Shown: positions 19,185 to 28,644 of the stretch, in pieces
Layout of the letters: each line of letters opens with the position of its first letter
Position numbering within the stretch: the first letter of the stretch is position 1
Assembly (NCBI RefSeq): GCF_010725055.1
Contig: NZ_BJKB01000003.1
Span: forward strand, 186,001-250,000
Reading direction: 5' to 3'
DNA from: Gelidibacter japonicus
GTDB lineage: Bacteria > Bacteroidota > Bacteroidia > Flavobacteriales > Flavobacteriaceae
Length of the DNA: 64,000 bases
The notes under the pieces: model-generated
What the model saw: only the letters and a program-made list of their open reading frames with translations
Databases searched by the model: none
Told to the model about the DNA's origin: nothing
Position numbers and translations under genes: made by a program

Positions 19185-19875
19185 TAGTTTTTACTTCATC
19201 CATGGATCCTACTGTAAGTCGAGGACCATTGACACCATCAACAGAAACCACTTGCTTTTCCTTTGCGATGAGATTCTTGTCTTCACCATCAAGAAGGATG
19301 GCTTTGTCCACACTCGCTTCAAATACAGGAATGTTATCCAATAATCCAGCCTTCAATTCAAATTTGGCACCAGGTTTTCCTACCGGAACATTCATCATGG
19401 TCTTATATCTTGTGTCTGCACCAAACAAAGAGTCTTTTACAGGGACATATCCTAAGGTATCAATTATGACAATATCTTTTGTCATGGTAACTCCTCCAAA
19501 ACGTTTCGTCATTTCCTCATCTATAATGGTTGAATCTCTACGTTGGGTAATTGTAAATTTGGCGGTATCTATAAAACTGACTAAAGCGTCAAAGTTATCC
19601 GTAAATTTCCCGTTAACTTGTTTGTACGCTAATTCCGCATCTCTAATGTCTTTTAGCTTTTCAATGGCAAGATGATAGCGCTTAACTTTAAGTTGATTGA
19701 ATTTAATCTCTCCATATACTGACATAAACGTCTGGTAGCCAAGAAAAGCAATAATTGCCCAAAGTAGAATGTGTAAAATTGGCTTGAAGTTTTTAGGTAC
19801 AAATTTGTCTATCACCCAAACGATTCCAATCGTGAGAAGGATAACAATTACAATGGCAAGAATTACTGTCAGCAT
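19147..19875 (-). CDS. Conserved membrane protein of unknown function
   Basis: A 242-residue protein with two transmembrane helices at about residues 2-22 and 33-52. A periplasmic domain of some 190 residues follows. Right after the second helix comes a long amphipathic stretch (KRYHLAIEKLKDIRDAELAYKQVNGKFTDNFDAL) whose AELAYKQVNGKF pattern recalls pilin-like or major-pseudopilin fold proteins. No enzymatic motif is visible. It is first in a minus-strand operon with DUF3822 and rsmD. Function is unknown; an envelope role is likely from its topology. Confidence 0.75.
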   Translation of the reverse strand: MLTVILAIVIVILLTIGIVWVIDKFVPKNFKPILHILLWAIIAFLGYQTFMSVYGEIKFNQLKVKRYHLAIEKLKDIRDAELAYKQVNGKFTDNFDALVSFIDTAKFTITQRRDSTIIDEEMTKRFGGVTMTKDIVIIDTLGYVPVKDSLFGADTRYKTMMNVPVGKPGAKFELKAGLLDNIPVFEASVDKAILLDGEDKNLIAKEKQVVSVDGVNGPRLTVGSMDEVKTIGNWPKNYSTEQ

Positions 19876-20079
19876 AGTTTGTGAGTTTATTTTTTATAAT
19901 TGGTCTAACGCAAATCTACAATTTTTTTTTATTCACGAAAACCAAACGTAATAAAAATGATGTAATAAAAGAATGTATTTAAAATAAATTATTTCAACTT
20001 GTCAAAAAGTAAGTCATAAAGTTACAACAATTCTTTATAAACCTTACCTTTCCGTTTTTAGAAAATGACTCTTCTTTAT

Positions 20080-21504
20080 ATGAACGCCTCCGAATTTTAT
20101 AAACATTTAAAGCAAAAATTTCCTTTTGAACCTACATTAAAACAAAATATCGTCCTTGATCAGCTGTCAAAATTTGTTTTGGATACCAATACTGATCAAT
20201 TGTATCTTTTAAAAGGATTTGCCGGTACTGGAAAAACAAGCATAATTGGCACCTTGGTTTCCAATTTATGGCATATTAAAAAAAGTGCGGTTTTGATGGC
20301 ACCAACAGGAAGAGCAGCCAAGGTTATTTCTAATTATTCTGGCAAGGAAGCATTTACCATTCATAAAAAAATTTATTTTCCAAAGAAAGATAAAGGTGGT
20401 GGTGTCAAATTTGTAATGCAGCCCAATAAACATCGCAACACAGTATTCATAGTTGATGAAGCCTCCATGATTCCTGATGTGCCTTCCGATTCCAAATTAT
20501 TTGAAAACGGATCGCTTTTGGATGATTTAATGCAATACGTGTATTCTGGCCATAACTGCAAATTATTGCTCATTGGAGACAAAGCACAACTGCCACCGGT
20601 GAAATCTGATTTAAGTCCCGCGTTGGACAGTGTTCAGCTCAATCTCAATTACAATAAAAATGTCATTTCTATGGAATTGGACGAAGTTGTAAGACAAGAG
20701 CAGGATTCTGGAATCTTGATGAATGCCACCAATCTGCGCGAAGTATTGGAAGGCGAGTTTTATGAATCCTTCAAATTTGACTTAAAAGGCTATTCAGATA
20801 TTGTGAGATTAATTGATGGCTATGAGATTATGGACGCCATAAATGATGGCTATTCAGATCAAGGCCATGAAGAGACCACCATTATTGTAAGAAGTAATAA
20901 ACGTGCGAATTTGTATAATAAACAAATCAGGGAGCGCATTTTAAACAATGAAAATGAACTCACAGTCGGCGACTTTTTAATGGTGGTAAAGAATAATTAT
21001 TTTTGGGTCAAGCCCACTTCCGAAGCCGGATTTATTGCCAATGGGGATATTATCCAAGTTCTAGAAATCTACAGTTTGCAAAATTTATATGGATTTAGGT
21101 TTGCTGAAGTAAAAGTACAAATGGTGGATTATCCAAAAATGGCACCTTTTGAAACGGTTCTTCTTTTGGATACTATCGAATCCGAATCACCATCATTGCC
21201 GTACGAAGAATCAAATAGATTGTATCAAGAGGTCCAAAAGGATTATGAAGATGAAGCTTCCAATTATAAAAAATTTTTAAAAATTAAGAATAACAAGCAT
21301 TTCAATGCTTTGCAGGTCAAGTTTTCTTATGCCATTACCTGTCATAAATCGCAGGGAGGCCAATGGCATACGGTTTTTGTGGAACAACCCTATTTGCCAA
21401 ACGGCATTGATAAAGATTACCTAAGGTGGCTCTACACCGCTATTACCAGAGCAAAAGAGAAATTATACTTGATTGGGTTTCCTGAAGAGTTTTTTGTGTC
21501 TTAA
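20080..21504 (+). CDS. RecD-like superfamily 1 ATP-dependent DNA helicase
   Basis: A 474-residue SF1B helicase without the RecD N-terminal interaction domain. Walker A is GFAGTGKTS at about residues 46-54, Walker B is VDEASMI, and the helicase motif with GDKAQLPPV follows. The C-terminal UvrD/RecD part contains YAITCHKSQGGQW (motif V) and YTAITRAK (motif VI). ATG at 20065 would add five residues; I chose 20080 because family members begin with the MN..FYKHL..FPF pattern. Such single-chain proteins are common in Bacteroidota outside any RecBC complex. The role is probably repair or recombination; no partner lies nearby. Confidence 0.88.
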   Translation: MNASEFYKHLKQKFPFEPTLKQNIVLDQLSKFVLDTNTDQLYLLKGFAGTGKTSIIGTLVSNLWHIKKSAVLMAPTGRAAKVISNYSGKEAFTIHKKIYFPKKDKGGGVKFVMQPNKHRNTVFIVDEASMIPDVPSDSKLFENGSLLDDLMQYVYSGHNCKLLLIGDKAQLPPVKSDLSPALDSVQLNLNYNKNVISMELDEVVRQEQDSGILMNATNLREVLEGEFYESFKFDLKGYSDIVRLIDGYEIMDAINDGYSDQGHEETTIIVRSNKRANLYNKQIRERILNNENELTVGDFLMVVKNNYFWVKPTSEAGFIANGDIIQVLEIYSLQNLYGFRFAEVKVQMVDYPKMAPFETVLLLDTIESESPSLPYEESNRLYQEVQKDYEDEASNYKKFLKIKNNKHFNALQVKFSYAITCHKSQGGQWHTVFVEQPYLPNGIDKDYLRWLYTAITRAKEKLYLIGFPEEFFVS

Positions 21505-21652
21505 AGTGAATTTAAATACCTTAGAGGAGTAAATTTCAGGTGGAGCTTATGAGCCATTAAACTCACTACTTTACGGTATAAAAGATAAACTTCATTCCGA
21601 ATCGATAATTTATAACTATTAATTTAATAAAAATCCTTTGGGTTTAACGATT

Positions 21653-22216
21653 ATGACAGAAACCATCATTAGTATTTGTCTCGGCATTGGGTTGGCTGCA
21701 TCTGTTGGATTTAGAGTTTTTTTACCCTTATTCGTTCTCAGTTTAGCCTCTTATTTTGAGGTTTGGGAACTTAATGCATCATGGCTTTGGATTGGAAGTT
21801 TAACGGCAGTTATTACTTTTGGCGTTGCCACATTAATAGAGATTTTGGCTTATTATATTCCATTCGTTGACAATTTGCTCGATACTATAGCTATTCCATT
21901 GGCCACCATTGCCGGTACCGCCGTTATGGTATCAACAGTGGCCGATTTAAATCCCGTGATTTCTTGGGCTTTGGCTATTATTGCCGGAGGGGGAACAGCC
22001 GCTGCCATAAAAAGTACCGCAACTGCATCGCGGGCAACTTCAACGGTCTCCACCGCAGGATTTGGGAATCCATTGATCTCAACCGTAGAAACGGGAGCCT
22101 CCTTAATTATTTCCATCTTTTCTATATTTCTACCAATATTTGCATTTGTCCTGGTTGTTTTAATTTTAATTGTCATTTTCAAACTTTATAAAAAGTTTAA
22201 ACAGTCCAGCCCATAA
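21653..22216 (+). CDS. DUF4126 family membrane protein
   Basis: A 187-residue polytopic protein, with about five hydrophobic segments: near residues 4-36, 43-62, 73-105 (two helices), and 150-175. The Ala/Gly/Thr-rich middle (GGGTAAAIKSTATASRATSTVSTAGFGNPLISTVETG) is the hallmark of DUF4126. Its function is unknown. An in-frame TTG at 21638 is possible but ATG at 21653 is better placed. It stands alone between the helicase gene and the kdsB operon, in whose promoter region it ends. Confidence 0.85.
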   Translation: MTETIISICLGIGLAASVGFRVFLPLFVLSLASYFEVWELNASWLWIGSLTAVITFGVATLIEILAYYIPFVDNLLDTIAIPLATIAGTAVMVSTVADLNPVISWALAIIAGGGTAAAIKSTATASRATSTVSTAGFGNPLISTVETGASLIISIFSIFLPIFAFVLVVLILIVIFKLYKKFKQSSP

Positions 22217-22232
22217 AATACTTTAAAAAGGG

Positions 22233-22240
22233 TTATTTTT
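22233..22240 (+). promoter_or_regulatory. Predicted -7 element of the kdsB operon
   Basis: TATTTTTG matches TAnnTTTG and lies 22 bp before the kdsB ATG, giving a short leader of about 15 nt. It would serve the four-gene run to 25350. Confidence 0.5.
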
Positions 22241-22262
22241 GACCGGAAACTCTTGATCAGCT

Positions 22263-22991
22263 ATGAAGATAATTTCAATGATTCCAGCACGTTATAGTGC
22301 CACACGTTTTCCAGCTAAATTGATGAAGGACTTAGCGGGAAAAACGGTTATTCTAAGAACTTACGAAGCGACCGTTGCCACCAATTTATTTGACGAAGTT
22401 TATGTAGTCACCGATAGCAAAATCATTTATGATGAAATTGTTAACAATGGAGGCAAAGCCATTATGAGTAAAAAAGAACATCAATCGGGTAGCGATCGCA
22501 TTGCAGAGGCGGTTGAAGATTTGGATGTGGATATCGTAGTCAATGTGCAAGGCGATGAGCCCTTTACTGAACGGGAAAGCCTTGAGAAGGTTCTAAATGC
22601 TTTTAAGGATGACCATCAGAAAGAAATAGATTTGGCATCTTTAATGGTCGAAATTCATGATTGGGAAGAAATCAGCAATCCAAATACGGTAAAGGTTATT
22701 GTTGACCAAAATAATTTTGCACTCTATTTTTCACGAAGTCCAATTCCTTATCCTAGAGATAAAGAAGCAGGTGCGCGCTATTTTAAGCATAAAGGGATTT
22801 ATGCATTTAGAAAGCAAGCTCTTCTTGACTTTTATAACTTACCAATGCAGTTCATTGAAGCCACTGAAAAAATAGAATGTATCCGCTACTTGGAATATGG
22901 TAAACGTATTAAAATGGTTGAAACCCACGTTGAAGGGGTAGAAATTGATACACCGGAAGATTTGGAACGCGCAAAACGTTTATGGAAATAG
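22263..22991 (+). CDS. kdsB: 3-deoxy-manno-octulosonate cytidylyltransferase
   Basis: A 242-residue cytosolic enzyme that activates Kdo (or a Kdo derivative) with CTP to give CMP-Kdo for lipopolysaccharide inner core. The family signature [16 protein letters not shown] is at residues 6-21. [10 protein letters not shown] at about 95-104 holds the metal-binding Asp, and the C-terminal part has GIYAFRK and [13 protein letters not shown]. It is the first gene of a tight operon and overlaps the HAD gene by 10 bp. The KdnB-like oxidase two genes downstream raises the chance that the real substrate is 8-amino-Kdo. Confidence 0.95.
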   Translation: MKIISMIPARYSATRFPAKLMKDLAGKTVILRTYEATVATNLFDEVYVVTDSKIIYDEIVNNGGKAIMSKKEHQSGSDRIAEAVEDLDVDIVVNVQGDEPFTERESLEKVLNAFKDDHQKEIDLASLMVEIHDWEEISNPNTVKVIVDQNNFALYFSRSPIPYPRDKEAGARYFKHKGIYAFRKQALLDFYNLPMQFIEATEKIECIRYLEYGKRIKMVETHVEGVEIDTPEDLERAKRLWK

Positions 22992-23728
22992 ATTATACGA
23001 ACATAAAAGTGATTGGCTTTGATGCCGATGATACGCTTTGGGTCAATGAAACTTATTTCAGGGATGCTGAACTTGCATTTGCAAAATTGATGGCGCCATA
23101 TGAAACAGCAAACAAAATTGATCAGGAGCTTTTTAAACGACAAATTGAAAACTTGCCGTTGTATGGTTATGGAATCAAAGGATTTATTTTGTCCATGGTT
23201 GAAATAGCCATGGAGCTATCCAACAACTCCGTGGACATTAAAACCATTGATTCTATTCTTAATATAGGCAAAGACATGCTCAACAAGCCTGTTAATCTTT
23301 TGGAAGGCGTAGAAGAAGTCTTGCAAACATTATCTTTAAAATACCGATTGATAGTAGTCACCAAAGGTGACCTATTGGATCAAGAAAGAAAATTGGAAAA
23401 GTCTGGACTCATGCATTACTTCCATCATATTGAAGTGGTCAGTGACAAACAAGAAGCGAATTATTCCAAATTATTGAACCATTTGGATGTAAAGCCATCT
23501 GAGTTTTTAATGATAGGAAATTCTCTAAAATCAGATGTTTTACCTCTGATTAACATAAAAGCACGCGCTATCCACATTCCATTTCATACCACGTGGATAC
23601 ACGAACAAGTTAGTGCCAGCAGACAGGACCATAAAAAATATGAAACCATTTCCAGTTTATTAGATGTACTTCCAATATTGGACAAAACACGAAAAACTGA
23701 ATTTAAGACCATAAAAAATGACATATAA
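22982..23728 (+). CDS. HAD family hydrolase
   Basis: A 248-residue haloacid-dehalogenase-type phosphatase. Motif I is GFDADDTLW (nucleophile Asp14, acid Asp16). Motif II is in VVTKGD at about residues 120-125, and motif III/IV lies in the [13 protein letters not shown] segment at about 178-190. A helical cap sits between motifs I and II. Such HADs cleave small phosphate esters; the substrate cannot be read from sequence. It is sandwiched between kdsB and the KdnB-like gene with overlaps of 10 and 11 bp. A role in Kdo or sugar-phosphate metabolism is possible, and KdsC (Kdo-8-phosphate phosphatase) is a candidate function, though its length is larger than usual KdsC. Confidence 0.85.
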   Translation: MEIDYTNIKVIGFDADDTLWVNETYFRDAELAFAKLMAPYETANKIDQELFKRQIENLPLYGYGIKGFILSMVEIAMELSNNSVDIKTIDSILNIGKDMLNKPVNLLEGVEEVLQTLSLKYRLIVVTKGDLLDQERKLEKSGLMHYFHHIEVVSDKQEANYSKLLNHLDVKPSEFLMIGNSLKSDVLPLINIKARAIHIPFHTTWIHEQVSASRQDHKKYETISSLLDVLPILDKTRKTEFKTIKNDI

Positions 23729-24800
23729 AAATTATCCAATGGTGTCCAGGGTTGTTTTTGGACGTGGCAGTTTTAATCAAATAGGTGATATTTTGGCGCC
23801 AAAAAGATTAAATGTCAAGGCACCTTTTATTTATTTGGTAGATGACGTTTTTAAGGGAAATGCGTGGTTAACTTCGCGGATTTCTTTGGCTTATGCTGAT
23901 GAATTGATTTTTATTTCTGCTGATGAAGAACCGAAAACTTCACAGGTGGACGAATTGGTTGAACAAATTATTTTAACCCATAAAGATAGACCTTCCGGTA
24001 TTATTGGCATTGGAGGTGGAACCATATTGGATCTTGCAAAGGCGGTGGCAATTATGCTCACAAATCCTGGTGAATCTAAAGATTACCAAGGGTGGGATTT
24101 AGTGAAAACACCTGCCATTTACCATGTTGGAGTGCCCACCATATCAGGGACAGGGGCAGAGGTTTCAAGAACAACAGTGCTAACAGGTCCAGATAAAAAA
24201 TTAGGAATCAATTCTGATTACACTCCATTTGACCAAGTGATTTTAGACCCAGAATTGACTAAAGGTGTGCCCAAAGACCAATGGTTCTATACGGGAATGG
24301 ATTGTTTTATCCATTGTGTTGAATCGTTGAATGGCACATATTTAAATGCATTTAGTCAGAGCTATGGTGAAAAGGCGTATGATTTATGCACGGAAATCTT
24401 TCTAGACGGCAGCGGATCAGAGGAGGATTTACAAGATAAATTGATGATGGCTTCATGGCATGGAGGAATGAGCATTGCCTACTCACAAGTTGGCGTAGCA
24501 CATGCCATGAGTTACGGACTTGGATACCTTTTGGGAACCAAGCATGGAATAGGGAATTGTATTGTTTTTGATCATTTAGAAGAGTTTTACCCCGAAGGTG
24601 TGGCTGTATATAAAAAGATGAAGAAAATCCATCATATTGAGATTCCACAGGGGATCTGTTCACAACTCGACGATCATGAGTTCGACATCATGATTGATGT
24701 TGCTTTAGGATTGGAGCCACTTTGGGAAAATGCTATCGGTAAAAATTGGAAGAAAACCATTACAAGAGAAAAATTGAAAGCCTTATACCAAAAGATGTAG
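23718..24800 (+). CDS. kdnB: Iron-containing alcohol dehydrogenase, KdnB-like (Kdo 8-oxidase)
   Basis: A 360-residue group III alcohol dehydrogenase. The NAD-binding region contains GIIGIGGGTILDLAKAV at about residues 94-110, and the GTGAEVSRTTV loop is at about 146-156. Metal ligands fit the Asp/His pattern: GMDCFIHCVES, GVAHAMSYGLG and GTKHGIGN. Shewanella KdnB oxidises C8 of Kdo to an aldehyde that KdnA then aminates to Kdo8N. The N-terminal pattern (PMVSRVVFGRGSFNQ) and the operon with kdsB support KdnB rather than a general alcohol dehydrogenase. KdnA is not in the window, so the pathway is incomplete here. Confidence 0.75.
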   Translation: MTYKNYPMVSRVVFGRGSFNQIGDILAPKRLNVKAPFIYLVDDVFKGNAWLTSRISLAYADELIFISADEEPKTSQVDELVEQIILTHKDRPSGIIGIGGGTILDLAKAVAIMLTNPGESKDYQGWDLVKTPAIYHVGVPTISGTGAEVSRTTVLTGPDKKLGINSDYTPFDQVILDPELTKGVPKDQWFYTGMDCFIHCVESLNGTYLNAFSQSYGEKAYDLCTEIFLDGSGSEEDLQDKLMMASWHGGMSIAYSQVGVAHAMSYGLGYLLGTKHGIGNCIVFDHLEEFYPEGVAVYKKMKKIHHIEIPQGICSQLDDHEFDIMIDVALGLEPLWENAIGKNWKKTITREKLKALYQKM

Positions 24801-24801
24801 T

Positions 24802-25350
24802 ATGAGGTGGTTATCAAAATTTATTTATTATAGGGTTTTAGGGTGGAGTTTGAAAGGTAATGTCACTATGTCAAAAGACACCGTAAAAAGGGCAGTTATC
24901 ATTGCGGCACCACATACGAGTTGGCACGATTTTTACATTGCACTTTTAATGCGGCAGGTGATTGGTATAAAATCAAATTTCGTGGCAAAGAAAGAACTTT
25001 TCAGATGGCCCTTTAAGCATTATTTTAAGGCTATTGGTGGTGCGCCATTGGATAGACGTCCAGGACAAAACAAAGTAGAGGCCATTGCCAATTTGTTTAA
25101 AGGCAGGGAAGAATTTAGGTTGGCGTTGTCACCAGAAGGTACGAGAAAGAAAGTTGAGCAGTGGAAAACCGGATTCTATTATATTGCAAAAAAAGCCAAT
25201 GTGCCCATTATTATGTTCACCTTCGATTTTGAACATAAACAGAACAAGATTTCAGAACCTTTTTACCCTACTGACGATATTGAAGCTGATTTCAACTATA
25301 TACGCAGTTTTTTTGAAGGTGTTAAAGGGAAAGTCGCATCGTATTCGTAA
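24802..25350 (+). CDS. 1-acyl-glycerol-3-phosphate acyltransferase-like protein
   Basis: A 182-residue PlsC-type acyltransferase. The catalytic HX4D motif is HTSWHD at about residues 34-39. The substrate-binding block is FRLALSPEGTRKK at about 107-119, and IKSNFVAKKELFRWPF precedes it. It lacks an obvious transmembrane helix apart from the short N-terminal segment. Length is at the small end of the family. It starts 1 bp after the KdnB-like stop, so it is the last gene of the kdsB operon. The context suggests acylation of an envelope lipid such as a phospholipid precursor or lipid A related molecule. Confidence 0.85.
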   Translation: MRWLSKFIYYRVLGWSLKGNVTMSKDTVKRAVIIAAPHTSWHDFYIALLMRQVIGIKSNFVAKKELFRWPFKHYFKAIGGAPLDRRPGQNKVEAIANLFKGREEFRLALSPEGTRKKVEQWKTGFYYIAKKANVPIIMFTFDFEHKQNKISEPFYPTDDIEADFNYIRSFFEGVKGKVASYS

Positions 25351-25493
25351 AACCCATTTCATTTGTAAGTCAATGCGTCAAAATACTGATTTTTGGCATG
25401 CAGTTTGATTATTGGCTAGTGCATATAACTAATGAAACATACAGTAAACAAGTTTTTTGTCCCTAAAAAGAAACATTAGTTGGTTTGCGTCCC

Positions 25494-25524
25494 AAAAGCT
25501 ATCTTTTTTAAAAGGTAGCTTTTT
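25494..25524 (+). terminator. Terminator after the kdsB operon
   Basis: An imperfect hairpin (aaaagctatctttt paired with aaaaggtagctttt) ends in a T run. It lies 145 bp after the acyltransferase stop on the same strand. Confidence 0.65.
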
Positions 25525-25655
25525 ATATTTTTCAATATAAAACCGTCTTTATGAAATTTACGTATAGATCAATGAAGTAAAAGCTATTAATCTTTAATTG
25601 GAATACGTGTTAACTTTCTTTTGATTGGAAAATCATTGTTATGAGAAAGCGGAGG

Positions 25656-25686
25656 GCCAACAAAAAATTGTTGGCTTTTTGTTTTT
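25656..25686 (+). terminator. Second hairpin terminator in the gap
   Basis: Stem gccaaca (25656-25662) pairs with tgttggc (25669-25675), followed by tttttgttttt. No plus-strand gene lies directly upstream, so it may end a lost gene or an unseen short transcript, or act as a second stop for the kdsB operon. Confidence 0.7.
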
Positions 25687-25891
25687 AAAATAATGAAACT
25701 ATATTTTTAAAAATTGGCAAGCAATATATTGAAAAGTGATAGTTGTTTCCGATGCTCTGCGTCAAAGTTAAACAAGCATTTTTAATTTGATACTTCGTAC
25801 CCTTGGATCGAGGTAGTTCATTAATTAGAAAGAAAGTTTTAGACCATTCTTCAGAGGTTTCCTCCATAGTATGGTAGACGTTCTGTACATC
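25685..25891 (-). pseudogene. Duplicate of the yebC 3' end fused to a gene remnant
   Basis: At 25859-25891 (minus strand) 11 codons spell DVQNVYHTMEE, the same C-terminus as the intact YebC protein encoded about 3.03 kb away at 28889-28921. The two copies differ at 4 of 33 bases, all silent third positions. Instead of a stop the frame runs on for 57 codons to 25685. That tail (NELPRSK, YQIKN, SIGNNY) faintly resembles S23/four-helix-bundle proteins but is too short to be one. I read it as a broken gene fragment. The remaining DNA from 25351 to 26128 holds only the two terminators. Confidence 0.55.
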
Positions 25892-26128
25892 ATATAATTA
25901 TGGTTTTTCTCTTATTTTACAGTAGTTAATGAAAAAATAAAACTCGATTAGTTCGTTATTGGTTCGATTGAATTTAAAATTAGTAAAGTCGAATTGATAA
26001 CTGTCCTATTTGAGGGGAAGCCTACAAATTTCGTTTAACTAACTTATGGTACAAAAGTGGGATGTTTTATTTAACACATAGTGCAGGCTAAGTTAGTACA
26101 GTAGTTTTCTCTTATTTATAATGAAAGA

Positions 26129-27916
26129 TTATTGAATACAGATGACTTTTTCACCCACACCAATGGAGTCATTATACCTAAATGGACGTTTTGTACCTGA
26201 ACTGTCTACAATAACCAATGGTAATAACGTCTTGCTTTCAGAGACTTGAGATTTAACCCAATCGCGAGTATCTGTTTTTTCAGTAATTGTAATCTCAACT
26301 TCTCTATAGTTAGAGTCTTGTATTTTTTGAATCCATGGCTGTATATCCACTTTACTAGAAAATAAAGTGGAGGCAGATACCGAGCTCAAAAGGTTTATGC
26401 TGCCACCTTCTCCCTTAATAGGTGAAATGACAATAAACTTTTCAGGTATAAATAAGATATCATGGACAAATTGGGATGCCAATAGGTTTATTTCATTGTT
26501 TACTGTTAATGCAATAAACGTTCTAAAATCTTTAACAGCAGCTTCGTTCAGTGTAGATTCCTCTAGAATATTACCATGAACACAATCAAATCCTTGGCTT
26601 CTAGCGTTTTCACAAATACCTTTGTTGGCATCTATAAAAATCACTTTGTTTGCTACTGCTAAATGTTTACCTAATAATAAAGCTAGTGGATTCGCTCCCA
26701 ATATTACATATCCTTGTCTGGAGAATTGCTTCACCAATTCGCCGCGCTTTTTTAACCAATTTGTTGTCCAAGTTAATAGAACCGGAACAGATAGTGTGGT
26801 CAAAATGGCCATAAAGACAAGAATGGAAAAAATTTCTTGGGAAATAATGCCTTTTTGTAAACCAATACCTGCAATAACAATTTCTACAGCTCCGCGTCCA
26901 TTCATTCCTGTTCCTACAGCTAATCCTTCTCTCCAACCATGGCCACTCGGTAAATAAAATAAAACCGTACCTAGTATTTTTCCGGCAAAGGCGACACCAA
27001 CAATTAATAATAACAGCTGTAAATCTGTTTTAAAAACATCTAAAGTAACATGGAAACCAGCGGTCACGAAAAATATTGGAGCCATAAAACCTATAGACAC
27101 ATCATGAAAAACGTGTATAATGTCTTTAGTTATTTTTTCATGAAAAACGCCGTCCTTTATAAATACACCAGCAACAAATGCACCTAAAATACCATGTAGG
27201 CCAACAATTTCTGCTAACTCCGAAAGGCCAAAAACAATAAGAATTAGTATTGTAAAATAGGTAGTTCGGTTTTCTATATGTCTACTTGCCATCCATTTTC
27301 CAATTTTGGGAAGTATGTATAGTCCGAAGGCCGTAGCAAAGGCAAAAAACAGGATGATTTTACCAGCAATAAATAGAATTTCAGTCATATTTACAGCTCC
27401 AACATCAATAAAACTAGATAATCCAGCAAAAATGATCAAAGCCAAGGTGTCGGAAATTAGAGCCCCTGCCATCAAAACATAGGCAATACGTGTGTCTAAT
27501 AATCCTAGGTCAACAAGAATCCTGCTTTTGGTTGCTAAAGAGGTTACACCAACAGCAATACCTACAAATAACCCAGCCATACTCGTGCCACCAGTTACTA
27601 TTACCACATAATAGCCCAATCCAAAAGGAACCACAAATCCTCCAGTGGCAGCAAGAAGTCCTGCCCAAGAAGCTTTGCCTAAATCCTTAAAATTTATTTC
27701 CATGCCTATATAAGCCATAAGCAGAATAACACCAGCTTCGGAGATAATAACTAATGTGCTTGAGGAATCTACAAGACCAAGTAGTGAAGGGCCGATTATG
27801 ACACCCACCAATAGCTCTCCTAAAATTGCAGGATATCCAATACGATTAATTAACGCACCAGCTCCCCAAGCTGCGAGCAGTACAATGAATAAGTTTAAAA
27901 TGTCAAAACCTTCCAT
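26129..27916 (-). CDS. CPA2 family cation:proton antiporter with RCK/TrkA-N domain
   Basis: A 595-residue inner-membrane protein. About 12 transmembrane helices fill residues 1-385, starting MEGFDILNLFIVLLAAWGAG and including ALISDTLALIIFAG, the ND/DT-type ion-binding region of the family. A Rossmann TrkA-N (RCK) domain begins near 402 with GYVILGANPLALLLGKHL and VIFIDANKGICENA, normally an NAD(H)-sensing regulator. Relatives (KefB/KefC, NapA types) exchange Na+ or K+ for H+. The ion cannot be read from sequence. It is alone on its strand, between two copies of the yebC 3' end, so it may be acquired cargo. Confidence 0.9.
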   Translation of the reverse strand: MEGFDILNLFIVLLAAWGAGALINRIGYPAILGELLVGVIIGPSLLGLVDSSSTLVIISEAGVILLMAYIGMEINFKDLGKASWAGLLAATGGFVVPFGLGYYVVIVTGGTSMAGLFVGIAVGVTSLATKSRILVDLGLLDTRIAYVLMAGALISDTLALIIFAGLSSFIDVGAVNMTEILFIAGKIILFFAFATAFGLYILPKIGKWMASRHIENRTTYFTILILIVFGLSELAEIVGLHGILGAFVAGVFIKDGVFHEKITKDIIHVFHDVSIGFMAPIFFVTAGFHVTLDVFKTDLQLLLLIVGVAFAGKILGTVLFYLPSGHGWREGLAVGTGMNGRGAVEIVIAGIGLQKGIISQEIFSILVFMAILTTLSVPVLLTWTTNWLKKRGELVKQFSRQGYVILGANPLALLLGKHLAVANKVIFIDANKGICENARSQGFDCVHGNILEESTLNEAAVKDFRTFIALTVNNEINLLASQFVHDILFIPEKFIVISPIKGEGGSINLLSSVSASTLFSSKVDIQPWIQKIQDSNYREVEITITEKTDTRDWVKSQVSESKTLLPLVIVDSSGTKRPFRYNDSIGVGEKVICIQ

Positions 27917-28380
27917 AAATTCGTATTTAATCGTGGGGTTGAAATTTATTAAATATCGGTTATTTTTTTTAGAATCTCACAAAAAACATGTTGATGAAGA
28001 AGTACTGAAGTAAAAAAACACCTCTAAAATTAGCATCAATCAGCGATCCGACAATTAGTATTATTTACGAAATGACAATCGCAAAAACCAATAAACATAG
28101 ATCCTAAAGAAGATCTATAATTTACTTAAACTCGCACGGGAGTTGACCTTATTGTTAGGAGCGAATTGGACAGACCTACCACAGAAGAAATATATTATAG
28201 CAGTTATTTTATTAATTATAGTTTTGGCATACGTTCAACACTAAACAGGGAAGTTCAGTTTTCTTTTTTTTTGTCAACAAGGCAAAAATATGCTTGTCAT
28301 GCATACTGATTATAAATCTGACATTAAATGCGAATAATTAGATAATGACATTAGTGCTGAAAAAACGAGAGATAACACCT
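27917..28380. other. Gap upstream of the antiporter gene, no supported gene
   Basis: No gene of convincing length is present. On the plus strand 28098-28244 stays open for 48 codons without an ATG and would encode a short segment ending in one hydrophobic helix (YIIAVILLIIVLAYVQH). It may be a fragment of a lost membrane protein. The antiporter promoter should be in this gap but I could not place it with confidence. Confidence 0.4.
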
Positions 28381-28644
28381 TTAACTGTTGCAGAACCCCA
28401 TAAATGCATAAAAAACGAACTTATTTAAGCCCTTTTTTGGGCTTTTTCATTTTTTAGGTAGGCTGTTTAGCTAAATTTTGGAGCGCTTAAAAAACCGTTA
28501 ATTTAGTTTTGGAGTGACTTAATTCCATTGAATTACAGGACAAGTACTTTTGCACCACCATTTGTCAGTTTTTGCGTAATCTTCAGTTTTTTTTAGATTA
28601 TAGGCCATGGCGGTCAAGAATATGGCCTTTTTTGACTTGCTATA
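28381..28644 (-). pseudogene. IS transposase C-terminal remnant with possible IS end
   Basis: On the minus strand 28519-28644 is open for 41 codons and includes KKAIFLTAMAYNLKK, then a polar tail and a TAA stop. The A.AYNLKK motif is the usual C-terminal end of DDE transposases of the IS1182/IS5-like groups in Bacteroidota. Just upstream, one frame over, TIDIAS also fits the family pattern, so a frameshift is likely. The motif gttgcagaacccc at 28387-28399 may be the IS terminal repeat. Catalytic residues are gone. The other end of the IS is not visible, and yebC's stop lies 240 bp away. Confidence 0.5.
28427..28447 (+). terminator. Hairpin terminator in the IS remnant
   Basis: Stem aagccc (28427-28432) and gggctt (28439-28444) close a tttttt loop, followed by a T run on the plus strand. 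It may block outside transcription into the element. Confidence 0.65.

Noticed and set aside
28545-28633. Candidate small RNA: TACTTTTG at 28545 followed by a hairpin with a T run at 28602-28633
   Set aside because: The same bases are explained as the antisense of the transposase remnant (KKAIFLTAMA and downstream codons), so promoter and terminator look coincidental. RNA-seq could reverse this.
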